NCBI RefSeq assembly: GCF_002140915.1
Contig: NZ_NGKU01000001.1
Location: 1,039,545 to 1,103,544, forward strand
Reading direction: 5' to 3'
DNA: 64,000 bases
From: Candidatus Enterococcus testudinis
Lineage (GTDB): Bacteria > Bacillota > Bacilli > Lactobacillales > Enterococcaceae
Shown: in pieces, positions 56,931 through 64,000 of the stretch
Numbering within the stretch: position 1 is the first letter of the stretch
Layout: every line of letters begins with the position of its first letter
Made by a program: the position numbers and the translations under genes
The notes under the pieces: model-generated
Databases searched by the model: none
Told to the model about the DNA's origin: nothing
What the model saw: only the letters and a program-made list of their open reading frames with translations

Positions 56931-57599
56931 GTGAAAAGAGCGTATAAAATTGTTGTAAGTTTGTTGTTGTTTGCTGCAGTTACAAGTTTCTTTTATTTTT
57001 TTAAAGTCCATATGAATGAAAAAAATGCTGAGAATCAGCATTTGTTATCGACAGCTGTGTTGAATGATGAAATCAAAGATGATATATTTCGGACTGATTT
57101 TTTTGAAACGACTACTTATTCAGAACCAATGACCCGAGAGGCATTCGTGGAAAAGGCGAAGCATGTCGCTAAAACAACTGGTTCGCCGCAATTGCTGCAA
57201 TTGACCAATCTAACTGCCTTTGCGTCAGCCAGTGATGATCATTCCACTGAATTAGAAAGTGTATCGATTGCAATTATCAAGCAAAGAATGTATTTGCTTT
57301 TAAGGGAAAACTATCTTTTGTTAGTGTTGCAGCCAACACCTGCGGCCGATGTCTTTCAAATCGATGGGAAAGGACAAGTTGGTTTGGTCTCGAAAACGAT
57401 TCGTTATGACATGTCGGTGACCAATGAGCAGCGACCGGAAGAATTTTTGTCCGCGCTGCCAGCTTTCGTCGGAAAAGTCCAATCAGATAATGGGTTGACC
57501 GCTTATGAGAGTCGAGTGTTTGTGACAAGCGAGTGGGGGCTTTATTTGTACAATTCAACCAAACAAAATCAATTGATCAAAGTTGAGGAGATATCTTGA
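56931..57599 (+). CDS. Bitopic membrane protein between the two SipW genes
   Basis: A 222-residue protein with an N-terminal TM (about 7-25) and an extracytoplasmic domain of mixed alpha/beta pattern (EAFVEKAKHVAKTTGSPQ; YLLLVLQPTPAADVF). GTG 56931 has only a weak SD. It overlaps the second SipW gene by 4 nt. It could be a TapA-like accessory by position, but I see no TapA homology. Confidence 0.65.
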   Translation: MKRAYKIVVSLLLFAAVTSFFYFFKVHMNEKNAENQHLLSTAVLNDEIKDDIFRTDFFETTTYSEPMTREAFVEKAKHVAKTTGSPQLLQLTNLTAFASASDDHSTELESVSIAIIKQRMYLLLRENYLLLVLQPTPAADVFQIDGKGQVGLVSKTIRYDMSVTNEQRPEEFLSALPAFVGKVQSDNGLTAYESRVFVTSEWGLYLYNSTKQNQLIKVEEIS

Positions 57600-58090
57600 G
57601 TAAAATAAAAACGGTGATGCGGATCATTTGGTCATGCTGCGGCACGCTTTTGGTGGCAGCAGTCTTATTGCTGGCGGTGTTGAATTTTCTTTCGAAACCA
57701 TCAGGGGACGGTTTATTCGGTTATAAAGGGTATACGGTGATCAGCGGCAGTATGGAACCTACCTTGAAGGTTGGCGATTATGTCGTCGTGAAGGCGGAGG
57801 ATTTCGATCAGTTGCAAGTTGGCGAAATCATTACCTTTGAAGATGAGGGCATGATGGTGACCCATCGCATTATTTCCATAACGGATGAAGGCATCCAAAC
57901 GAGAGGCGACCACAATACAGTCAATGATATGAAACAAGTGACAGAGGATAAGTTTGTCGGTCGCATGGCTGTGCACATTCCCTACTTGGGTCATGTGATG
58001 ATTTGGATGCAAAATCCACTGATCTTTGCGGTGGTACTAGGATTGATCGCAGTACGAATCGCGTTTTTGATTCTTTGGAAACATGAATAA
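57596..58090 (+). CDS. sipW: SipW-type signal peptidase I (copy 2)
   Basis: A 164-residue paralogue of copy 1. Catalytic Ser52 in VISGSMEP, His90 in VTHRIIS, GDHNT box, PYLG, C-terminal TM. The start is TTG 57596 (GAGGAG 5 nt upstream), overlapping the previous stop. Copy 2 keeps the canonical SGSMEP; copy 1 has SNSMKP, so they may differ in substrate. Followed by a strong terminator. Confidence 0.9.
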   Translation: MSKIKTVMRIIWSCCGTLLVAAVLLLAVLNFLSKPSGDGLFGYKGYTVISGSMEPTLKVGDYVVVKAEDFDQLQVGEIITFEDEGMMVTHRIISITDEGIQTRGDHNTVNDMKQVTEDKFVGRMAVHIPYLGHVMIWMQNPLIFAVVLGLIAVRIAFLILWKHE

Positions 58091-58148
58091 AAAAGTGGTA
58101 TCGAGGAAACAGGCAACAAACTGCCTGGATTATCGATACCACTTTTAT
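58091..58148. terminator. Bidirectional terminator
   Basis: Stem AAAAGTGGTATCGA/TCGATACCACTTTT with an inner AGGCA/TGCCT hairpin; serves the SipW operon and the convergent LysE gene. Confidence 0.88.
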
Positions 58149-58151
58149 TGT

Positions 58152-58745
58152 TTAGAAATTACGCATAATCAGTGCTACTGCACTGTATACGAGGAGCAGC
58201 GCTAATGTCACATTGACCCAGTACGTATATTTCCGTATGAAATGTTGGAACAGTGCCCCGAAAACCGTCCAACAAGCTGTAAATATAAATGCGACGACAG
58301 CCAATAAAAGCGAAAAGAAGCTTAGTGCTGCAGGTGTTTCATAATGAGGCAAGATGAAAGAAGAGTATACCGTAATACCATAGAGCAATGTATTAGGACT
58401 GGCAAACTGTAATAAGATTCCTTGGACAAAAATATGTTCTTGTTCTTCGACAGAGGCGTCAGACTTGGTTTGACTTTTTAGTGTTTGCCAAGCGAGATAG
58501 AGAATGTAAGCTGCACCGATCCAAATCATGATTGATTGAAAGCTAGGGAAAATGGTTAGCAGCATGCGACTAAAGAAAGCGCAGATATTCATGACTACCA
58601 AAACGCCGATGAAAATACCCCAATTAAATAGAATACTTTTGCGCAAACGGTACTTGCCACCGTGAGCCATGGATAGAATTGCATTGGGACCAGGAGAGAA
58701 ACTGGCAACGATAATATATGAAATAAAAGCTAAACTATTTGTCAC
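58152..58745 (-). CDS. LysE-family amino-acid exporter
   Basis: A 197-residue membrane protein with about six TM segments and the family signature ASFSPGPNAILSMAHGG near residues 14-30. The start is placed at GTG 58745 (AAAGG 9 nt upstream); longer frames upstream do not fit the family. LysE/RhtB proteins export amino acids; substrate unknown. Confidence 0.85.
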   Translation of the reverse strand: MTNSLAFISYIIVASFSPGPNAILSMAHGGKYRLRKSILFNWGIFIGVLVVMNICAFFSRMLLTIFPSFQSIMIWIGAAYILYLAWQTLKSQTKSDASVEEQEHIFVQGILLQFASPNTLLYGITVYSSFILPHYETPAALSFFSLLLAVVAFIFTACWTVFGALFQHFIRKYTYWVNVTLALLLVYSAVALIMRNF

Positions 58746-58911
58746 AAACAGCAACCTTTCTTGATATCTGGATAATGTTTCATTGTTGATAGCATGTTTA
58801 ATTACAATCAAGACATATTCAGAATACGATAGCATGTAAATGGTTGGCCGTCAAATGTCAGGTTTCGATGATGTGAATAGCTGGGGAAAAGCTAAGAAAA
58901 GTCATAAATAA

Positions 58912-58957
58912 TGAAAAACTAGATGACGTTAGAACGTAGTCGTTCTACTGTCATCCA
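58912..58957 (-). terminator. Terminator of the ABC transporter operon
   Basis: Stem GATGAC/GTCATC with an inner GTTCTAC/GTAGAAC-like arm, followed on the minus strand by AGTTTTTC. Confidence 0.7.
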
Positions 58958-58966
58958 GTTTCTTGG

Positions 58967-60772
58967 TTATTTGTCTTTCAATACAATGTTGGCATACAAC
59001 CATACGGTCAAGCAATAGTAAATGGCGTATAAAGCGATGAAGATACCAAATGGAATCCATAATTTATCGTAAGGATTGATCATTAACGCCGTAAACATCT
59101 TAAGCCCAAACAAGACATGGATCATACCCAAAATACCCGGGGCTAAAAATAGGACACCAATTTCTTTTCTGATAGATTGTTTCAGTAAAGCTGTTCGGGT
59201 ACCGATTTTACGTAGCATCGTGTAGCGGGTGATATCGTTGTTGGCACCAGATAAGATTTTGAACATCAAACAGCTAGCCAGCATGGTCAAAAAGGCGATG
59301 CCTAAGAAAAAGCCCATGAACTCAAAGCCAGAGAACATCCCGTTGTACGTGTCATAGACAAACACCCGTTGATTGAAATTGGCTTCGATCGGTTGTACGG
59401 TATTCGCAGTTTGGTTGGCTTCTGCCAATGTACGCAATGCAGCATAACTACTTTCAAAATCGGCCACTTGAATGAGCCGTAAGCTGGTTTCTTGCGCGTC
59501 AATAGCTGCAAAATCCGTTGCATCTACAAAACGTATCTCTTTGTCTCGTTGTTCCATCACTTCATAGCCCCGCAATTCGTCTTGAGCATTCAAGTCTTCT
59601 TGCAAAAGATCCCCAGATAGTTGACTGTAATTTCCCTCGGCATCGACACCGTGTTCATTATAAACCGGTGCGAGTAACGGTTGGTCATTGAATTGCTCTT
59701 TGATGTAATAGATAGCATCGGTTGTTTCTTTTTGGCTGTATGTTGTATCGAAGGTTGGGTTTAACGCTGATACTGACGCATTATCTACATCTTGCGCATT
59801 GTTCAAAATCAAATCATAGGGAGCGACTGATTTGGCCATGATAGGAATCTCGTTTTTGAAGCCAAGTCCAACGGTCAATGCGCCCAACGCCAAAGCAAAA
59901 AGCATCGCAGCCATTGAAAGCATTTGTGTATAGTCCCGGATTCGGAAGCTTAATTGTGAAAAGGTAAAGTTGTTTAATTTTTTCATGGCGATTTTGTCAG
60001 TTGATTTTAACACAGACAATACGGTGATGATCACTGAGCTGAAAACCAAATAGGTACCTAAGACGATCGTCACTAAGGCGACCCCGATACCAATCAATTG
60101 AAACTTCATCAAATCACTCATCATGTAGTAGCCAAAAGCCAAAGAACAGACACCGATGATTGCTTGCAAGACGAGCCAGATAGGCCGTTGTTTCAACCGA
60201 GCGGGTGTACTGGTTTCTCGTAATAATTCGAGAATGGCTTTCTTGGTAATCGCAGATGCGTTGAAGATCGCCGCTACCAAAAATAATAACGCGAAGAAAA
60301 TCAATGTCACCATCAACGCTTTACTGCTAAACGCTGAATAATGGGTAATTTGCAGATTCAAGCGACTGACAAGCAGTGCATTGACCCCATGAGCCAATCC
60401 CATGCCTGCGATGGACCCAATGACGGTTGCCACAAAACCGACCATAAAGGTTTCAATGAAAATCATTTGGGCAATTTTGCGTCCTTTAGCGCCCAGCATC
60501 ATAAACATCGCATAATCTCTTTGACGCATCGCCATTAGAAATGAATTGGCATAGAGAATATAGGCGAAAGTAATGATGCCCAGCAATACAGACCCAAAGC
60601 GGAAGATAAATACGATGGTTCCCAGAATCGAATTGCTGGTCAGAAATGCTTCATTGCTGGCCATTGATTCAAACATATAGAATATGGCCGAAGCCATGAT
60701 CAATCCTGAAAACAAGACAATGTAATCCTTTAAGCGGCCTTTGATCCCAGTAAGTGATAATTTCCAAAGCAT
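58967..60772 (-). CDS. BceB/FtsX-type ABC permease
   Basis: A 601-residue permease. The pattern is MLWKLSLTGIKGRLKDYIV at the start, an FtsX-type block of TM segments (about 15-290), a large extracellular domain (about 310-490) and a last TM block (about 500-595). This size and layout match the Bce/antimicrobial-peptide group or YxdM-like permeases. AAGGAGG precedes the ATG. Encoded 12 bp after its ATPase. Confidence 0.85.
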   Translation of the reverse strand: MLWKLSLTGIKGRLKDYIVLFSGLIMASAIFYMFESMASNEAFLTSNSILGTIVFIFRFGSVLLGIITFAYILYANSFLMAMRQRDYAMFMMLGAKGRKIAQMIFIETFMVGFVATVIGSIAGMGLAHGVNALLVSRLNLQITHYSAFSSKALMVTLIFFALLFLVAAIFNASAITKKAILELLRETSTPARLKQRPIWLVLQAIIGVCSLAFGYYMMSDLMKFQLIGIGVALVTIVLGTYLVFSSVIITVLSVLKSTDKIAMKKLNNFTFSQLSFRIRDYTQMLSMAAMLFALALGALTVGLGFKNEIPIMAKSVAPYDLILNNAQDVDNASVSALNPTFDTTYSQKETTDAIYYIKEQFNDQPLLAPVYNEHGVDAEGNYSQLSGDLLQEDLNAQDELRGYEVMEQRDKEIRFVDATDFAAIDAQETSLRLIQVADFESSYAALRTLAEANQTANTVQPIEANFNQRVFVYDTYNGMFSGFEFMGFFLGIAFLTMLASCLMFKILSGANNDITRYTMLRKIGTRTALLKQSIRKEIGVLFLAPGILGMIHVLFGLKMFTALMINPYDKLWIPFGIFIALYAIYYCLTVWLYANIVLKDK

Positions 60773-60784
60773 AATGGTTCCTCC

Positions 60785-61537
60785 TTACTGTTCCAAGTTG
60801 CCAAGGATGACAAGGATTTGTCGGTAAAAATCTTCTCGGCTTTGGTCATGTCTTTTGACTTCTTGATGGATCATGCCATCTTTGATAAACAGTATTTTTT
60901 GGCAATAACTAGCAGACAACGGATCATGGGTAACGAGTAAAATCGATACTTGGTCATTGGTATTTAAATCATCCATCATATCCAGTAAATCTTTGGCACT
61001 TTTCGAATCTAAGGCACCAGTAGGTTCATCCGCGAATAGAATAGTTGGTTCTGTAATCAATGCCCGCGCAGCTGCAACCCGTTGTTTTTGACCACCAGAG
61101 ATTTCGGATGGATATTTATCAAGAATTTGGCTGATGGACAATCTTTGTGCCACTTGCGTGATCCGTTGTTTGATCACTTTGGGTTTGACGCCCTGCAACG
61201 ACAATGGGACTGCGATATTTTCTGAAGCGGTCAGATTTTCTAATAAATTGAAGTCTTGGAAAATAAAGCCAATCTCACGGCTGCGAAAATCTGCCAGCGC
61301 ATTGCCTTTTAATTTGGTAATGTCGCTATTGTTGATTTTGATCGAACCGGTACTTGGATGATCCAATGTTGATAGAATATTCAACAATGTTGATTTGCCT
61401 GAGCCAGAAGCACCCATGATCCCAATAAATTCTCCTTTTTCGATATCAAATGTGACGCATTTCAAGGCTTGGGTTTGTTTTTCGTTGTTCTTGCCGTATG
61501 TTTTGGTTAATTCATGTGCTTGAATGATTTTTTCCAT
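60785..61537 (-). CDS. BceA/LolD-type ABC ATPase
   Basis: A 250-residue ATPase: Walker A GASGSGKS near 41-48, signature SGGQKQR near 145, Walker B ILFADEPTGALD near 167-178, H-loop in LLVTHD. Pairs with the FtsX-type permease just downstream. Such pairs give bacitracin or peptide resistance or act as sensors; no adjacent histidine kinase/regulator was found. Confidence 0.9.
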   Translation of the reverse strand: MEKIIQAHELTKTYGKNNEKQTQALKCVTFDIEKGEFIGIMGASGSGKSTLLNILSTLDHPSTGSIKINNSDITKLKGNALADFRSREIGFIFQDFNLLENLTASENIAVPLSLQGVKPKVIKQRITQVAQRLSISQILDKYPSEISGGQKQRVAAARALITEPTILFADEPTGALDSKSAKDLLDMMDDLNTNDQVSILLVTHDPLSASYCQKILFIKDGMIHQEVKRHDQSREDFYRQILVILGNLEQ

Positions 61538-61544
61538 GTGCTGA

Positions 61545-61907
61545 TTATGCTCCTTTTAATTGATTCAACGCTTTCGTTGGAATATCTGATGCTTGGACTT
61601 CTTCGTAGCTGGTGACACCGCGTTTTTCGTTCCAAGTGATTTTCAGATAAGCTTCTTTACGCAATGGGCGATCTTTGAAGGCGGTAAAGGACAATTCTTT
61701 GCTTTCTCCGTTTTCGTTATAGCCTGTCAAATCATAATCATATTCATTGCTGACATTGCCATTGCTGTCTTGTGATGTGCTTTTCTCTCCATTGGTTGTG
61801 ATCTGGACATAATAACTTTCTCCGCCCATCACCATTTTCTGTGCTATTTGCAATCCGCCGAAAAGAACCAAGACAACGACTGCTAAGCCAACCAATAATT
61901 TTTTCAT
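61545..61907 (-). CDS. yxeA: YxeA-family (DUF1093) protein
   Basis: A 120-residue protein with an N-terminal signal/TM (about 3-22) and an extracytoplasmic small beta domain (YYVQITTNGEK, EYDYDLTGYNENGESKELSFT, AYLKITWNEKRGVTSYEEV). YxeA proteins occur next to Bce-like ABC genes, as here. ATG 61907 follows GAGGTG. First gene of a three-gene operon. Confidence 0.82.
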   Translation of the reverse strand: MKKLLVGLAVVVLVLFGGLQIAQKMVMGGESYYVQITTNGEKSTSQDSNGNVSNEYDYDLTGYNENGESKELSFTAFKDRPLRKEAYLKITWNEKRGVTSYEEVQASDIPTKALNQLKGA

Positions 61908-62038
61908 GTGGTTCACCTCAATTTAGATTATGTTGAAAGTATAGCGCTGACTTTCTGAAAAGTAATGGGAAAAATCTATCAAAAAACTTTCAGTTTTGTC
62001 ACAAGTATCGACTGATACAGGTGAAGAGAAAGGCGCGC

Positions 62039-62085
62039 AAAAAAAACAGCACTTGCTCTTCGTCTTAGTGACCAAGCAAGCGCTG
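62039..62085 (-). terminator. Terminator for the DUF1576 operon
   Basis: On the minus strand: stem CAGCGCTTGC/GCAAGTGCTG followed by eight T. Confidence 0.8.
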
Positions 62086-62116
62086 AGGGAAACATGATGA
62101 TGCGAGGGAGGAGGGG

Positions 62117-62479
62117 TCAAGAAGATCCACGTCCGTATTTTTTACGAAATACTGAAACTGTCAAATAGTTATCTTCGTAAGTAATCGTAGCCTTATCGAT
62201 CATTGTCCCCAATAGATAGTAGTCTTTTTCTTCATGGATCGTTTGGTGTCCGCCCAAAAGCTCAACGTAATAATTTTCTAAAGTGATATCTCTAGGAGTG
62301 TTCAACATATCGATAAAATGAGCAAGATCATCCGGTTTCTCTGAACAGGGACCATGGACGCGGCCATAGAATCCCTCTGCTTCAAAAGTCATTTGACTTG
62401 TGATCTGTGTACAGTGATGGGAGAGGAAGTAGGTCACCACTTCGTCAGCTATACGCCGTGCGCGTTCTTTTTCAATCAT
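62117..62479 (-). CDS. Small soluble protein coupled to DUF1576 protein
   Basis: A 120-residue cytoplasmic protein: helical N-terminus (MIEKERARRIADEVVTYFLS), then strands (MTFEAEGFYGRVHG; DYYLLGTMIDKATITYED; LTVSVFRKK). AAGGCGG precedes the ATG. It overlaps the upstream gene by 8 nt. I recognise no family. Confidence 0.65.
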   Translation of the reverse strand: MIEKERARRIADEVVTYFLSHHCTQITSQMTFEAEGFYGRVHGPCSEKPDDLAHFIDMLNTPRDITLENYYVELLGGHQTIHEEKDYYLLGTMIDKATITYEDNYLTVSVFRKKYGRGSS

Positions 62480-63776
62480 TGTTTTTCCGCCTTTTAAATT
62501 GTTTGATTTCGTCTAATATCGGGACCATTGCAGCAGCAACGAATCCACTTGAAAATCCATTGTTGTATAGATTAAGACCACCGTGTAAAAATGCAACGTT
62601 TGATACCAATGCCGCATGGGTAATACCAGCAGCAATACCGGCCAACGGTCCATAGTAGCCGCTGATTGGCGCTAGACTTGTGCCGAAAATCGCTGTCATA
62701 AGCATACTGAAGGTGGATACATCCGCAGTTAAGCCAAACTTGCTTGCTATGACGACGCCAATCAAGATCGGCACGCTGTTTTTCCAATGGTTACCGAAAG
62801 CCCCAAAGCCGATGACCGTCAAGACTGCACCTAGCAATGGGCCGGAAAGCTGACCTTGCATGAGCAAAATAAAACCAAGCATCAAGAAACCCATCAATGC
62901 CATGTTCATCAAGGCAACGCCTAAGCCAAAAATCGTCACGAAATCGGTCATCAGTTTACCAGATGTCTGAAAAAGTTTTTCCAGACCGGTCAAGGATCGA
63001 TCGTTGACGATATAACCAATGGCAAAGAGCAGACAAGACAAAATCAGGACAAAATACACCAAAAAGGTGTGATGGTCTGTTGATACGATTGTTTGAGGAA
63101 TGACATCTGCGTCAAATAGTCGCAAAAAACTGGTGAAAAACATCGTGACGATTCCCGCAGCAAACCCAATATTATATAGAGAAAAACCTTGGTGGAATTG
63201 CAAAAATTGTGCTGAAAGCGCGGGGAGGATCATCCCAATCAATAGACCGACGCCATAGCCTAAAGGAATACCGACGACCAAAGGCAGTTGTAAGCCAAAA
63301 GCGAGATAGCTGATCACTGGCGATGCAGCACTGCCGAATAAAGCTACTAATGAATACTGAGCGAAAGGACGTTGTTGGATCCGCGCGTATAAATAAACAC
63401 CTAATGGAATTGGAACCGAGTTGAACATGTTCTTTCCAAATAAAGAAAAACCAGATAAGGTCAGGATTGCGGCAATCATCGGGCCTGTGATCACGGTTCC
63501 TTGCTTTCTTGTGAGTAAAACAGTGACCAACATCAATAGACCGCTATTCAAAAAAGCACTGCCAATATTTCCGACGGCCATAAAATCCGAGACCAGCTGA
63601 CTCGATGCGCTTAAAATACGCACAGAACCTGCGAATAAAGCTGCAGGTGGCGTTGAAAGACAGCCAATCAAGATCAACGAGCAACTATAGAGGAGCAGCA
63701 ACCGCTGCGTCAGTAATTGGGTCACTGGTGCAAATGGTTTGGTTCTAGTATGTAAGATGACTTTCTTCTTAGGCAT
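62472..63776 (-). CDS. DUF1576 multi-pass membrane protein
   Basis: A 434-residue protein with about 11 TM segments and an internal duplication: FSLFGKNMFNSVPIPLGVYL and GFGAFGNHWKNSVPILIGVV, and again GFSLYNIGFAAGIV and GLNLYNNGFSSGFV. This repeat is the hallmark of the DUF1576 family; substrate unknown. AAAGGAGG precedes the ATG. Confidence 0.85.
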   Translation of the reverse strand: MPKKKVILHTRTKPFAPVTQLLTQRLLLLYSCSLILIGCLSTPPAALFAGSVRILSASSQLVSDFMAVGNIGSAFLNSGLLMLVTVLLTRKQGTVITGPMIAAILTLSGFSLFGKNMFNSVPIPLGVYLYARIQQRPFAQYSLVALFGSAASPVISYLAFGLQLPLVVGIPLGYGVGLLIGMILPALSAQFLQFHQGFSLYNIGFAAGIVTMFFTSFLRLFDADVIPQTIVSTDHHTFLVYFVLILSCLLFAIGYIVNDRSLTGLEKLFQTSGKLMTDFVTIFGLGVALMNMALMGFLMLGFILLMQGQLSGPLLGAVLTVIGFGAFGNHWKNSVPILIGVVIASKFGLTADVSTFSMLMTAIFGTSLAPISGYYGPLAGIAAGITHAALVSNVAFLHGGLNLYNNGFSSGFVAAAMVPILDEIKQFKRRKNND

Positions 63777-64000
63777 GGCATCCTCCTTTGATTTTATCGT
63801 ATCATAGTTGGTCAGTTATCGATAGCTGTGACGTGTTTTTTTATGTGATTTGTTGCTATCATTTGCTAAAGAGAGAGGAGAGGAGACAGTATATAATCTT
63901 CAAGAAATATTTATCGACCAATGAAAAAATTCCTATCATAAAATAACGATATTTTTATTAATAAAAAAGAGGAATGTTTTTTTTGTTGTTATAATATATC

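Noticed and set aside
61923..62120. 65-codon minus-strand frame between the YxeA gene and the DUF1576 operon
   Set aside because: It translates the terminator hairpin of the upstream operon; no SD.
62407..62655. Plus-strand open frame over the DUF1576 operon end
   Set aside because: Antisense shadow; no SD and both minus-strand genes are well supported.

Overview
The window comes from a low-GC Firmicute, most likely Enterococcus or a close relative. This rests on Shine-Dalgarno-led genes, many PTS and GH1 beta-glucoside loci, a malolactic enzyme/LysR pair, LPXTG and WxL surface proteins, and a menaquinone methyltransferase. The species cannot be fixed from sequence alone. No rRNA, tRNA, CRISPR array or transposase was found.

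Layout. 0-1.6 kb: malolactic enzyme (partial) and its divergent LysR regulator. 1.6-10.7 kb: a galactan locus (LacI repressor, ABC binding protein and two permeases, GH42 beta-galactosidase, and a wall-anchored GH53 endo-galactanase). 10.7-12 kb: a gene-poor gap that carries what appears to be an intact Nextera mate-pair junction adapter, so contiguity there is doubtful. 12-14.2 kb: an orphan EIIC with a TIM-barrel-like protein. 14.3-20.7 kb: a degraded accessory zone (broken genes, orphan antitoxin, esterase, two small tandem paralogues, Mga-like remnant, WxL pseudogene). 20.7-25.1 kb: a LicT/BglG-controlled beta-glucoside PTS operon with two RAT/terminator switches. 25.3-26.7 kb: a PcsB/M23-type wall hydrolase with a WalR-like box. 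26.7-28.4 kb: four small minus-strand genes. 28.6-37.5 kb: two more EIIC-based beta-glucoside loci with GntR regulators, two GH1 enzymes and a ROK kinase.

38.2-50.3 kb is the most unusual part. It is one long co-directional run that starts as a classical WxL (csc-like) cluster (small LPXTG protein, three WxL proteins, DUF916/DUF3324 protein, sortase). It continues without a recognisable terminator into an uncharacterised set: a small soluble protein, a coiled-coil protein with an acidic repeat head and DivIVA-like tail, another coiled-coil protein, a two-TM protein, a secreted glucosaminidase, a SipW-like membrane protein that has lost its catalytic Ser and His, and a membrane-tethered TasA/SipW-substrate-like protein. 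53.8-58.1 kb is a second locus of the same flavour with intact parts: a TasA/camelysin-like protein with a SipW-type signal, a large second candidate substrate, two SipW-type signal peptidases and a bitopic protein between them. Together these suggest an undescribed surface-assembly or matrix system with active and degenerate SipW branches, tied to wall-remodelling and WxL proteins. This is inference from domains and gene order.

Between and after these loci lie menG (50.4 kb), a large membrane-anchored protein of unknown function (51.3 kb), a LysE-type exporter, a BceAB-like ABC pair with a YxeA protein, and a DUF1576 membrane protein with a small partner (62-63.8 kb). Several gene starts below were moved to the ATG/GTG that best fits a Shine-Dalgarno sequence.
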